Assembly (NCBI GenBank): GCA_031761405.1
Contig: JASEVX010000013.1
Span: forward strand, 50,817,057 to 50,881,056
DNA: 64,000 bases
DNA from: Serripes groenlandicus
Taxonomy: Eukaryota; Mollusca; Bivalvia; Cardiida; Cardiidae
Reading direction: 5' to 3'
Numbering within the stretch: the stretch's first letter is position 1; each line of letters opens with the position of its first letter. A model generated the notes under the pieces. The model was not told where the DNA came from. It did no database searches and saw nothing but the letters and a program-made list of their open reading frames with translations. Positions 1 to 9,929 of the stretch are shown here, piece after piece. Position numbers and translations under genes: made by a program.

Positions 1-110
1 TTTGAGTACTCACAATATAGGGCTTAGTTGATTCATAAGAAAGATTTTTGTGTGAAAAAAGACCAAGTAACGCTCTGTATCTAATCCCCTGACAGTATTA
101 AACAGCATTT
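1..110 (+). repeat. Edge fragment of a ~135-bp dispersed/tandem repeat
   Basis: The first bases (TTTGAGTACTCACAATATAG, then a GATTCATAAGAAAG motif) resemble the ~135-bp unit at 32367-32860 (TTTGAGTACCCACGGCATAT, then GAGTCATAAGAGAG). The similarity fades after about 110 bases. It suggests that a third relative of the 27-33 kb / 57-61 kb duplicated segment begins just left of the window. Confidence 0.4.
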
Positions 111-1550
111 CAGTTATATACCGGAGAAAGACACTTATTAATGCAGCCTATGTGACAATCCGTGTAGTTTTAGGCTATGTAAGGTGCTTTGATCACGACT
201 GTTGTCAACCTTCGGAAAGAAAGAATGGCTTCAAACTCAGAACAATATGTAGAATTTACCTTCGAATGAAACCATGGACAAAGCTACATTTTCACTGTTT
301 CACTGTCTATTGAATGCAAGTGACATCGCAGTCGGACAAGTCATATACCGAGGTTTATAAATTATAAGTTTTAAATTGCACTCTCTTTTAGCCCGTCTGT
401 GAAGTTTGTTAGGTAATGATTCTCTGTTTTAATTGTTGATGATTAACTAGTAGATCACAAAAAACATGTACACTCCTACAAATACAATCTAATAATCGAT
501 ATATTGTCGCAACCATTAAACAAACGCGACAAGCTCGTTATCATACCCGTTGTATGTTATTTCTGTATCACACTCAATTTAATGAAAAACCTTTATTAAT
601 TATGGCACTATTTATACTATAAGATTCAAATACATAGTATGAAAACAATTATAGCTGGTTTACGTGTAAATAACTAAATTTATCCGCAAAAATCAAATGC
701 ACTGTTTATTTGTTTTCCACTCCTCTTTACATTAGGAAATATTCGATTATAACTATTGTTAAAGATACTCGAATAACACGACACACATCATGTGTGACGC
801 GCCTAATGATTTGGCGTAGTGTGAATACTCGGGCGAGCCTGTGCATTATTACAGTATTATCATAACCATCACAGACAATAGACATGTACATGGAATTTAG
901 TCCAAGGTGAGTCTTTGTGTAATACAACATAGAACTGCAGCCCCCCCATTAGTTAACACATTTCTATCTTTATATGATCCCGTTTCGGAGAGTAAATAAG
1001 ACGTTAAAGCATGTTCTAGTATATTACTAGTATTATAACACGACACGGTGGGTTTGATATTGCTCTCTTTATATTGGTATTATATTAGATGAGACATATA
1101 GAGGGTAGGGTGTTGATTGAATTCGATCGTTATTATTTGTGAACATTGAGTGCATATCTAAAAAACATGAAAGATTACAAAAAGAGAATACAAACCCTTT
1201 TCCATATCAAACAATTTTGTTGCAGACTAACTTTGATAACATTTTTGCAAAACTGTCATGAGCAATTAATTTCACCATTCGTCACAAATTTTAAGTTTCG
1301 TCAGCTGCAGATGTTTCAAATTGTGTCTGAACGTTAGAAAGGGTTGGTATGAACTCTATTTTAAGATTCAATAACTATTTCTTAGTGTCTATGTCCGTAA
1401 TAGAAGTTTCACAACTAGTACAATATTTCACCCATGTAGGTATTTTACTCGAGTTTTTATTGTAATTATAGGTGTGCGAACTCGTCTACCTTTACAAACA
1501 AATCGTGTTTGCTCAATTACATTGACTTTATTTTTTACTGTATCCGAGGT
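111..1550. other. AT-rich DNA without a recognisable gene
   Basis: Short open frames of 60-90 codons occur on both strands, but none has a recognisable motif or repeated codon pattern. No tandem array, tRNA-like box pair or long inverted repeat was seen. Confidence 0.5.
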
Positions 1551-1555
1551 GTATT

Positions 1556-1733
1556 GGTTACGGGGGATTCTCTTTTTAAACTGCAGGCAAATTTTGCAGT
1601 CCAACCACAACCTTTTGACCCGGTGCTATGGTAAGTTCATAACCGAACACTTACCTCTGCACCAGGTCAAAAGATTGTGGTTTGACTGGAGATTTGCCTG
1701 CAGTTTGAAAAGAGAGCGTCTCCGGGAATTAGG
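1556..1733. repeat. ~180-bp foldback (imperfect inverted repeat)
   Basis: The left arm (AAACTGCAGGCAAATTTTGC, then CCACAACCTTTTGACC) is mirrored by the right arm (GGTCAAAAGATTGTGG, then ATTTGCCTGCAGTTT). The pairing continues inward through GGTAAGTTC / GAACACTTACC around a centre near 1641, and outward through the CTCTTTTT / AAAAGAGAG segment. The two arms would fold into one long hairpin with a few bulges. It could be a foldback MITE or a hairpin-RNA source; no target-site duplication was identified. The two overlapping open frames here are a consequence of the inverted repeat. Confidence 0.7.
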
Positions 1734-2159
1734 GTAAGCCTTCTTTCGTAGACACGGAATTACCGGAGCCACCGAATTCCAAATGAGAATGCGGTGCTTG
1801 GGTGGAGCTTGGGCGGAACTATCGTAACCGGTATTATAGTAAACAATAGTTTGACCTGTTACATGTAGTAAAACCCTTGTAAACAGCGACAGTCAATACA
1901 TATTTGGTTGAAGTCTATACTAATTTGAATGTCGTACAAGCTGTTAAATTATTGTATCTGCATTACATTAGTGTTGTCATTTAAACATGTTGTTTTCATA
2001 CCTTTATTATTAGATACATTTGGGGGAAACTAAGCACTGAACATCTTTACACTTCTGTATAACAATTTGAATCTGATGTTACCGTTTCGATTTTCTACAT
2101 AATCCACTGTGCTAAATTCTTCCCAATATAAGTTGAGAACTGAATATATAATTATTACG
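1734..2159. other. No feature seen
   Basis: AT-rich sequence between the foldback and the next repeat block; no motif, array or credible frame was seen. Confidence 0.4.
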
Positions 2160-3013
2160 GGACATTATTTACTCGCTAGTTATTAACGCGTGTCTAAACC
2201 GATTGAGATCTCACCGCGGGTATTCTCTTGATCTATAATATTAATGTCTAAACAGATTTGAATTCGATTCTGTTTTCTACCGGTTCGACAGTGTGTCTAT
2301 ACAGATTTAGATCTCACCTCGGATAGTCTCTTGGTCTATAATAATGTGTCTATACAGATTTGAATTTGATATTTTTCTACCGGTTGGACAGTGTGTATAT
2401 ACAAACACAAATGATGAATAAATAACCAAATGGAAAACGACAGAAATGATAGGAAAGGATAGTTTGACTCGTAACAAATGTAGTTCCATTAATTATTGAA
2501 TCGTTTCATTTGAAGTACTTTATGAAGGGCAAGTTGAATATGTTTTGTACCTGTCATCATAATTTCATGGATCTGAAATCTTGGTCATATTTTAAAGTTA
2601 AATAAGGTTAACCTGATGATGATTTTTATTTTCTTTGCTTAGGTTGGTAGAACTTGTAAATAACTAATCGTGTTGCAAGCAAGGGGCTAACTGCAGTTCA
2701 CGGGGAATTATTTACCGATCACAAAAGCTAGTAAATTATACCCGAAATAGGTAGCACCTATACTCATATTATATCTTTAAGGGACACTGATTACTCGCTA
2801 GAAATGAATGTGTGTCTATACAGATTTGAAATTGATTAATTTATATAGGATCAATCGTGTGTCTATTAAACTGTCTTGACAAATATTAAGGAACACAGGT
2901 TACTCACTTGTCATCAATGCGTGTCTATAAATATTTAAACTTAATTTTACTACAGTTTCGACAATGTGTCTATACATATTTTGAATTTGAATGTTCTACC
3001 AGTTCGACAATTT
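2160..3013 (+). repeat. Decayed tandem/dispersed repeat with GTGTCTATACAGATTT core
   Basis: The core GTGTCTATACAGATTTGAAT recurs irregularly (for example 2293, 2345, 2813, 2964). It is usually followed by a CTACCGGTTCGACAGT-like segment and preceded by a GGGACAT.ATTACTCGCTAG segment (about 2159 and 2781). The spacing is uneven, so the array has decayed with insertions and deletions. No coding potential. Confidence 0.6.
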
Positions 3014-3392
3014 GAGACTGAGAGAGAGAGAGAGAGAGAGAGACAATCAAAGCAAGAGAGAGAGACACACATAGAAACAGAGATATCAAGACAGAGCGAG
3101 AGACAGTCAGAGAGACATAGATATAGACAGAAATAGAGAGACAGACAGACAGACGGATAAAGAGAGATAGCGACAGAAAGATAAACATAGTGAGAGTTAG
3201 ATAGATAAATAGAGAAACATACACACATAGAGAGACAGATAGAGACAGAGACAGAGACACATAAACAGGTAGAGAGATACAGAGATATACATTTAGAGAT
3301 GGAGAGAGAGTGATATATAGAGAGAGTGAGAGAGAGACAGACATAGAGAGAGAAACATATATATATATATATACATATATATAGAGAGAGAC

Positions 3393-3469
<77 letters not shown>

Positions 3470-3973
3470 CATATATATAGAGAGAGACAAACACACTCCC
3501 ACAGCCAATACACACACACATACGGATAGAGACATAGAGAGACAGATAGGGATACAGAGAGGGAGATACATAAACAGAGACAGACATAGAGAGATATACA
3601 TAGAGCAAGTGAGAGAGAGAGAGAGAGAGAGTGAGATATATAGATAGAGAGAGACAGAGCAAGAGAGATATAGAGAGAGATACAGACAGACAGAGAGAGA
3701 GATAGAGAACGAAAGAGACACACACACATATAGAGACAGAGACACACAGAGACAGAGATAGACAGAGACAGAAGCATCTAAAGATATAGAGACAGATAGA
3801 CTGAGACACACATAGATAGAGAGATAGAGACAAAGAGAGAGACACACACATATAGAGACAGAGACACAGATAGAGACAGAGACACACAGAGACAGAGATA
3901 TATAGAGACAGAAGCATATAGAGATATAGAGACAGACAAACAGAGACAGACATAGAGAAAGAGAGAAAGAGAG
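3014..3973. repeat. (GA)n-rich microsatellite, compound with CA and TA
   Basis: Nearly one kilobase of GA-rich simple sequence with embedded CACACA and ATATAT blocks; the purest run is about 3380-3466. Three overlapping Ser/Leu-rich frames on the minus strand are translations of this microsatellite and are not proteins. The right edge coincides with the truncation point of the DIRS-like element. Confidence 0.95.
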
Positions 3974-4379
3974 AAATGGTCATGTTTTCAAAAGGGATTT
4001 CAGAAAATGGTCCCTCTATTCTTCCCTATGGAATTTCTTTGTATTTTTTTGCATTCAGTTCATTCGGATGTAAATAAGCCGATTTTAAATTACTAGATAA
4101 TTTGTGCTCCCTAGGTCCCACATATCCTAACTTAAAGCCAAACATGGAGCCATTCAATACTTTTGTTGGATCTTTCCACTTTAGGTATAACGCTAAATAC
4201 TCGAAGAGAGCAGAAAACCTGACAGGCGTTGGAGCTAATCTTCTTAATTTATTTTGAAAAGCTAGAGCAGAAACTTGGTTGTGAGTTGTTGTAGAGACCC
4301 CTTGGTCTTTGATGCGGCATGGATTGGTTAAATTGCTGTCCATTTGGTCCTTGACTGCACACCCTAGAGGGGTGATCAC
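3974..4379 (-). pseudogene. N-terminal part of a DIRS-like reverse transcriptase ORF
   Basis: The open minus-strand frame 4379-4026 contains LAPTPVRFSALFEYLALYLK, then GFKLGYVGPREHKLSSNLKS and HPNELNAKKYKEIP. This is the segment that precedes the RT palm in DIRS-type elements. A TAG follows KEIP; reading through it gives GRIEGPFSEIPFENMTISL, the start of the RT fingers block, which runs directly into (GA)n at 3973. Length is about 130 codons against several hundred for a full RT-RNase H. It lies immediately downstream of the gag-like remnant in the same orientation. The RT family assignment is fairly secure; the clade is less so. Confidence 0.72.
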
Positions 4380-5144
4380 TATTTCATTTTAAACAAGCAT
4401 GGCGAAATGTACACTTTAGTTTAGAACAATATCTAAAATTAAAGTCAAAACATTTCTTGCCTACATTCTAACTGGCTTGCTGAGGCAGGGTTGTATTAGA
4501 TGCAGCCATAAACAGCAGCCAAAGCTCATAGTCTATTTTCCCAAAAGATATCGCAGGGTCTGCTGCCATACGGAGCCTGATGGTTAGTCATAGGCCCTAC
4601 AGTCTGTACCACCATGTTGTTTTGCCCCAAGCGTTATGTTGCAGATCTTTTTAACAAGTCCTGACATTTATCTGGATGTGCTGCAGTGAAAACGCTTGTA
4701 AAAATTAGCATTGCATCCGTCCATGACTCGATATTTAAAATTTTTGGTTTTCCGTGGAGGATTTCAAAAAAAGTCCCCTCCCCCTGAACCTACAATTAGT
4801 CGATTTTCGCTCGCTGAACCCCTATCAGTACTTAGCAGAGCAGATAATTCGACATACTGAAATGAATTGATTTTAGCCTTTAATTGTTGGGAAATTTGAA
4901 AGCCAATCTGACTCACTACACACTGTGTCACATTGACCGAGGCGTCAAGACCTTCAAACAAATTAACCTTATTAAAACCGCTACCTTGGTCTGGGTCCAA
5001 GACTACAGACCCGTCTCCTGATGTTGAAGGCCCAGACACCGGTGTATTGATCGATACAGCTTCAGGCAGCCAGTTACCACTAGCTTTCCTCCTTTTCGCC
5101 CCACCAGTGCTCGCCACAGTTGAAGTTCTTCTCCTCTTCGGCAT
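4370..5144 (-). pseudogene. Gag-like protein with zinc knuckle, frameshifted
   Basis: The best start is ATG at 5144-5142 (MPKRRRTSTV), giving a Lys/Arg-rich N-terminus. It is followed by a conserved-looking KINSFQYVELSALL segment near 4860-4820. The frame breaks at a 7-base A run (4766-4772); after a one-base shift the protein continues as LNIESWTDAMLIFTSVFT and AAHPDKCQDLLKRSA to a TAA near 4643. A third frame holds RLRMAADPAISFGKIDYELW. The end is a zinc-knuckle-like block (CFDFNFRYC, then KCTFRHACLK) at 4384-4452, in which the next Cys codon is TGA. At least two frameshifts and three stops are visible, so this is a dead copy. The role, by family, would be RNA binding and particle assembly in retrotransposition. 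Confidence 0.72.
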
Positions 5145-5239
5145 TTTTCTTACTGTATGTACCGTAAAAGGAAAACAAAATATACTTATAAACCATGATG
5201 TTCTAAACAAGTTGTAATTGCATTTGGAAGCAAAACCGC

Positions 5240-5815
5240 TCAACACAGATTGACCCGCATAGCCATTTTACTTTTAAAATGTAAATACAGAGATTGACCT
5301 GCATAGCAATTGTACTTTTAAAGTGTAAAGACACAAATTGACCTGCATAGCAATTGTACTTTTTAAGTGTAAAGACACAGATTGACATGCATAGCAGTTG
5401 TACTTTTAAAGTGCAAAGACACAGATTGACCTGCATAGCAATTGTACTTTTAAAGTGTAAAGACACAGATTGATCTGCAAAGCAATTGTCGTTTTAAAGT
5501 GTAAAGACACAGATTGAACTGCATAGCAATTGTCGTTTTAAAGTGAAAAGACACTGGTTGACATGCACAGCCATTATATTTTGTTAATGCAAAGACAAAT
5601 ATTAACCTGCGTAGCAATTGTGTTTTTAAAGTGTAAAGACACAGATTAACCTGCAAAGCAATGATATTATGTAAGTGTAAAGAGACAGATTGACGTGCAT
5701 AGCAATCGTATTTTTAAAGTTTAGTAATACATTTTGTCCTGCATCACGCTGAAATTATGAAAGTCTATAGAAACAGATTTACCTGCAATGTAATTAAACT
5801 TAACGTAAAACAAGA
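5240..5815 (+). repeat. 44-bp tandem repeat, about 13 units
   Basis: The unit begins ATTGACCTGCATAGCAATTG and ends TTTTAAAGTGTAAAGACACA. Unit starts fall at 5249, 5293, 5337, 5381, 5425 and so on, exactly 44 apart, decaying towards 5815. Cys/Leu-rich frames on the minus strand are a product of the repeat. The array lies directly upstream of the DIRS-like remnant. Confidence 0.93.
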
Positions 5816-6689
5816 CATTAGTAAGGTTGTGTTGTCTGTTCTGAAACTTAACCTTGCAGAAGGTACTCAGTTTGATTTAAAGATAACATGTTGAAAGCGT
5901 GAGGATAAAGATAATCTTCTATCTCTGCACATATTATGTTTTCTTTTTCCATTTTTATCAAATGGTTTCTAAAAGGGTTAAAGCGCAATCCTTATCATTT
6001 AGGTTTCGGCTACATGAAAATACACAAACAATAACAAAACAAACTAGATGCCCACAGGCAACTTGTCGAACCAGCTCCAAATGTTTTGTCAGTTATATAG
6101 TGCTCGTCCATGAAATTGCAACCAAGACTTAAAAAGACTTGATCTGTACGCAGTTAGTTAAGGGCCTTTTGTGATGCAGAAATGGTTAAAAAATGTAAAA
6201 AGTAAAATAACCCAACATTTTGTTTTTATTTTTGATATACATCAGTATTCTGTTGTTTAATATACATCATTTTTAGTATGTTTTGTGTATGAAAGGTTCA
6301 GGTATTTTTAACATAGGAATGATTTTACACACCGATACCTGTATTGAAAGACACATGCACTTATCCTCATTAATAAATCTTTAAACTGAATATATTTTGG
6401 TTAATGGAATAGTTTGCGTTTTGGTACTTCAATCCCACTTCGGAATGTGGACATTAATTATGCAGAAAAGTATTGTCAGTTGTGAACAAATACATAGGAA
6501 ACCATAGGAAAGTGAGTTTTTTGTTTAGATCTTATTGAGAAGTTTGACACAGCATCCAACTTTAGAACAGTAATGCAACAAATTGTCTACTGCAAAAACC
6601 TCAAAACGCGTCTACAAGTTTAAAAGGGAGGATAAGAAAAAGAACAGTCTCTTTTTTTCAGACAATTGTTTTCATTTCTGCCACAATCA
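5816..6689. other. No feature seen
   Basis: AT-rich DNA. A 77-codon frame at 5899-6132 has no recognisable domain. No tRNA-like boxes or arrays. Confidence 0.4.
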
Positions 6690-7010
6690 CATCATCATGA
6701 TGAATATGTGTGCCCAGTATTTTTGGAATCCTGTGATGCACGTTTTCTCATTGTGAAATTTTACACCTAAGTGTTACTTGACTGTTAAAGTACAGGCGTG
6801 GGTCTTTTGCGTGACACTTAACCTTTTCATGGTGAACATGTGTGCCCTGTAACTTGGGAATCATATAATGCATGGTTGAGATATGGGCCGGAGAAGTTAC
6901 AGTCTAATCAAACAGTACTCATTTTGATATTTGATCTATAAGTGTGACCTTCATAATTGGGTTTTGTGCGCGACGCGCTGCCTCATTTTTGCTAATTTTT
7001 TTTTTTTTTT
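6690..7010 (+). repeat. Dispersed ~131-bp repeat, two-plus units
   Basis: Two units start with TGATGAATATGTGTGCCC (about 6699) and TGGTGAACATGTGTGCCC (about 6830). Each is followed by GGGAATC-like and GCGTGACACTTAACC-like blocks, and a third unit begins near 6970 with GCGCGACGCGCTGCCTCA. The pattern of gtgacctt, tgcgcgacac and atggtgaacat is one I recall as a common dispersed repeat in bivalve genomes; that attribution is from memory. Confidence 0.6.
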
Positions 7011-7177
7011 TGCAATCGTGTACAGCAATTTGACAACTATGTCGGTCTCAACACAAGCGGGCTCGACACAAATGGACTAGTAAGCACATACATTAAGTAA
7101 GGAAACTAACTATTTAAATATTTTTTTTTGCACATATTGTCATGCAAAACCATATTTGCTGCAGAAGAGACAAGTTT

Positions 7178-7552
7178 TTATTATATGACAACCAATGAAT
7201 TTGCTGTTTATCAGAGTGAAATATAACCCTATATCTTTTCAAAAATCCACACTGTGGAATATGAATAAATGACGTCAGAGGGACTAACATTATGACGTTA
7301 AACCGCTGACGTGACGTCATTTTCCTAGTATTCGGTCATGTTATTCTACACAAGTTATACATAAAGAAATACATAATGGGTATATTATTTGTTTTTCATC
7401 AATTTGTCATTAAATAAAAAGAAAATTTGTTTGTTTTGAGTGTATATGGAATATATTTCAACTCGAAGTGATACAATTTAAACATTTTCAATTGTATCAC
7501 GTCTCGATGAGATATATTCCATATCCACTCAAAACAAACAAATATCCTCTAT
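7178..7552 (+). mobile_element. Palindromic MITE-like element, copy X1 (centre deleted)
   Basis: Starts with TTATTATATGACAACCAATG and the rest of a 48-bp terminal segment. This is followed by ACCCTATATCTTTTC, a block with several TGACGTCA-type sites, and a terminal palindrome ending CAAATATCCTCTAT. Compared with X4, 29 bp containing the palindrome centre are missing between two TTCA motifs. A 68-codon minus-strand frame here recurs in X3 because the DNA is duplicated; it is not a gene. Confidence 0.85.
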
Positions 7553-7770
7553 TTATCCAAGAAAGGGTTAATCATTTAACACTCCTAATCAATTTGTATT
7601 TTAAAATGTCGGTTCCGTAAAGAGGCATCCAATTAACAATGTCATAATGTTATCAACCCAAATAGTTTCAGTCTGAATTCATGTCTCTCAAGTTTCTGTT
7701 TCAGTTTTGATAAAATAAAAATTGTTATTATATGACAACCAATGAATTTGCTGTTTATCAGAGTGAAATA

Positions 7771-8130
7771 TATAGAGGATATTTGTTTGTTTTGAGTGGA
7801 TATGGAATATATCTCATCGAGACGTGATACAATTGAATATTTTCACGAGCGCGTAGCGCGAGTGAAAATGTTTAAATTGTATCACTTCGAGTTGAAATAT
7901 ATTCCATATGTATACACTCAAAACAAACAAATTTTCTTTTTATTTAATGACAAATTGATGAAAAACAAATAATATACCCATTATGTATTTCTTTATGTAT
8001 AACTTGTGTAGAATAACATGACCGAATACTAGGAAAATGACGTCACGTCAGCGGTTTAACGTCATAATGTTAGTCCCTCTGACGTCATTTATTCATATTC
8101 CACAGTGTGGATTTTTGAAAAGATAAAGGG
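7771..8130 (-). mobile_element. Palindromic MITE-like element, copy X2 (inverted)
   Basis: Reverse-complement copy of the X element. It begins TATAGAGGATATTTGTTTG and ends in AAAGATAAAGGG, with the TGACGTCA-rich block at 8038-8093. The palindrome centre CGAGCGCGTAGCGCGAG (about 7846-7862) is intact. Confidence 0.85.
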
Positions 8131-8132
8131 TT

Positions 8133-8413
8133 TTATTATATGACAACCAATGAATTTGCTGTTTATCAGAGTGAAATATAACCCTATATCTTTTCAAAAA
8201 TCCACACTGTGGAATATGAATAAATGACGTCAAAGAGACTAACATTATGACGTCAAACCGCTGACGTGACGTCATTTTCCTAGTATTCGGTCATGTTATT
8301 CTACACAAGTTATATATAAAGAAATATATAATGGGCATATTATAAAAAGAAAATTTGTTTGTTTTGAGTGTATATGGAATATATTTCAACTCGAAGTGAT
8401 ACAATTTAAACAT
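8133..8413 (+). mobile_element. Palindromic MITE-like element, copy X3 (truncated)
   Basis: Begins with the 48-bp terminal segment and follows X4 closely, but lacks about 27 bp after CATATTA and stops at CAATTTAAACAT, losing the second palindrome arm. A short insert joins it to palindrome Y. Confidence 0.82.
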
Positions 8414-8469
8414 ACCTATCGATGTCAATTTTTAGTGTTTCATTGGTTGTCATATAATAAAAAGAAAAT

Positions 8470-8615
8470 TTGTCGGTACTCGTGAAATATCGATTTATAT
8501 TTTCACTATGATAAGGGAGACAACTTTCACATTACCACTCGCCTACGGCTCGTGGTAATATGAGTTGTCTCCCTTATCATAGTGAAAATATAAATCGATA
8601 TTTCACTCGAACCAA
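8470..8615. repeat. Palindrome Y, ~70-bp arms
   Basis: The left arm (GTGAAATATCGATTTATATT, then ACTATGATAAGGGAGACAAC) is mirrored by the right arm (GTTGTCTCCCTTATCATAGT, then AATATAAATCGATATTTCAC). The centre near 8544 reads ACTCGCCTACGGCTCGTGG. It would form a nearly perfect cruciform or hairpin. Confidence 0.9.
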
Positions 8616-8676
8616 CAAATATCCTCTATATATTTCACTCTGATAAACAGCAAATTCATTGGTTGTCATATAATAA

Positions 8677-9033
8677 AACCCTATATCTTTTCAAAAATCC
8701 ACACTGTGGAATATGAATAAATGACGTCAGAGGGACTAACATTATGACGTTAAACCGCTGACGTGACGTCATTTTCCTAGTATTCGGTCATGTTATTCTA
8801 CACAAGTTATACATAAAGAAATACATAATGGGTATATTATTTGTTTTTCATCAATTTGTCATTAAATAAAAAGAAAATGTGTTTGTTTTGAGTGTATATG
8901 GAATATATTTCAACTCGAAGTGATACAATTTAAACATTTTCACTCGCGCTACGCGCTCGTGAAAATATTCAATTGTATCACGTCTCGATGAGATATATTC
9001 CATATCCACTCAAAACAAACAAATATCCTCTAT
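8677..9033 (+). mobile_element. Palindromic MITE-like element, copy X4 (most complete)
   Basis: Starts AACCCTATATCTTTTC, continues with the TGACGTCA-rich block and has the complete terminal palindrome with centre CTCGCGCTACGCGCTCG (about 8942-8958). It ends CAAATATCCTCTAT. The 48-bp terminal segment lies immediately to its left in inverted orientation (8627-8676), shared with the end of the composite. Confidence 0.85.
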
Positions 9034-9325
9034 TTTGCATTGTACTTGTTATTGAAATACGATGTGAAAAAGTACCCAGCTGGCTTAAATTTATCATATT
9101 GTATGTGATTGATTTTTCATATGATTTCCTGTATACCTTTTTCTTAGAAATAGATGATGATGAATTCACCATAAGAACAAATTATCATTATAGAAGTACA
9201 CGCATGTCAAAGTTCAATGAGTATAAATATACGCTTGTCAAAGGATAACAGGATACCAATTTACTTCCACGTCGATATCTCAATTGTTCTTTGGTGGAAC
9301 ACTCAAAATGGTATCGGATGTCTAA

Positions 9326-9460
9326 CATTTCAATGCATTTGGAAGTGTTAACAGTAAATTCAAGAAAAATCAGGATAAAAATGGTAAGGTGAGCTACGAA
9401 CAGTATAGAGCCTGGTCACACGACGCGGATGCGAAGACTGACCTGGTTTTATACTTATGA
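9326..9460 (+). pseudogene. EF-hand-like fragment
   Basis: A short open frame (about 44 codons between stops at 9323 and 9458) reads FNAFGSVNSKFKK, then NQDKNGKVSYEQ, then YRAWSHDADAKTDLVLYL. The 12-residue block at 9368-9403 fits an EF-hand calcium loop at positions 3 (D), 5 (N), 6 (G) and 8 (V). Positions 1 and 12 are N and Q instead of D and E, each one base from canonical. An AAG|GTGAGC splice-donor-like site lies inside at 9386-9394. No ATG or clear acceptor is present. It may be a decayed exon of a calcium-binding protein or a chance match; no neighbouring EF-hand was seen. Confidence 0.35.
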
Positions 9461-9803
9461 CACAACATTGGTTATAAATAGTTTTTTTTTCTTTCGATTG
9501 CTATGGAAACCAGAATTCTGCATTGCAGAGGAGAAGATGTTGAACATGACGGCCGACGCACGGCGGACAACAATCGATCACAATAATTCACAGTGAGCAC
9601 TTTGTGCTTAGCTGAGCATTAACGAGTTAATTTTGACAAATATTGATATAGTTTGGCAATAGAGAAGAAAATGCTGACGACATATACATATTGTCAATTT
9701 TTTCAAAATTACATCGAGCACTACGTAGTTGCTAAGAGTCGTCTTAACCAGTTAACATGTTAATACCAGTACACTCAATACGTCGAACTGATTACGATGT
9801 TGA

Positions 9804-9929
9804 TTATTACAATGCTGTGCTGATTCTGGGGGCGATGGTGATTTGGATGACGTTGCGGTTGATGAAAATGGTAATTTTTATGCTGATGCCGAGCTTTCAA
9901 TCGCGCCAATGAACGAGGTCAAACGATGA
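9804..9929 (+). pseudogene. Short acidic frame with an NHL/SMP-30-like strand
   Basis: A 41-codon frame contains GDGDLDDVAVDENGNFYADA (from about 9833). The VAVDENGN.Y.AD pattern is the signature of one blade of an NHL or SMP-30 beta-propeller, with one residue missing. There is no ATG, and no second blade was found. This is a pattern match only and may be chance. Confidence 0.2.

Larger units (their letters stand above)
3974..5217 (-). mobile_element. Truncated, decayed DIRS-like (tyrosine-recombinase) retrotransposon
   Basis: On the minus strand this interval carries, in order, a basic N-terminus, a gag-like core, a Cys/His zinc knuckle and the segment leading into a reverse transcriptase. 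This order fits DIRS-group retrotransposons of invertebrates (family knowledge, from memory). The RT domain is cut off after its first conserved block, where the (GA)n tract begins at 3973, so the catalytic motif, RNase H and tyrosine recombinase are absent. No split direct repeats typical of DIRS ends were found; a 44-bp tandem array lies just upstream. Assignment to DIRS rather than a related YR group (PAT, Ngaro) is inference. Confidence 0.75.
7725..8676. mobile_element. 952-bp composite with identical 63-bp terminal inverted repeats
   Basis: Bases 7725-7787 (TTATTATATGACAACCAATG through GAGGATATTTGTT) are the exact reverse complement of 8614-8676. Between them lie X2 (minus), X3 (plus) and a second palindrome, Y. 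X2 and X3 form a large inverted pair around a 48-bp spacer near 8133-8180. No transposase is encoded. Perfect identity of the ends implies recent formation or gene conversion. No target-site duplication was recognised. Confidence 0.8.

Noticed and set aside
2950..3983. Three long overlapping minus-strand frames (up to 337 codons), rich in Ser, Leu and Cys
   Set aside because: They are translations of a (GA)n/(CA)n microsatellite, open in several frames at once.
7114..8275. Two near-identical minus-strand proteins of 68 and 60 codons, which might look like a conserved gene pair
   Set aside because: They lie in the X1 and X3 copies of a palindromic repeat; the identity is due to DNA duplication.
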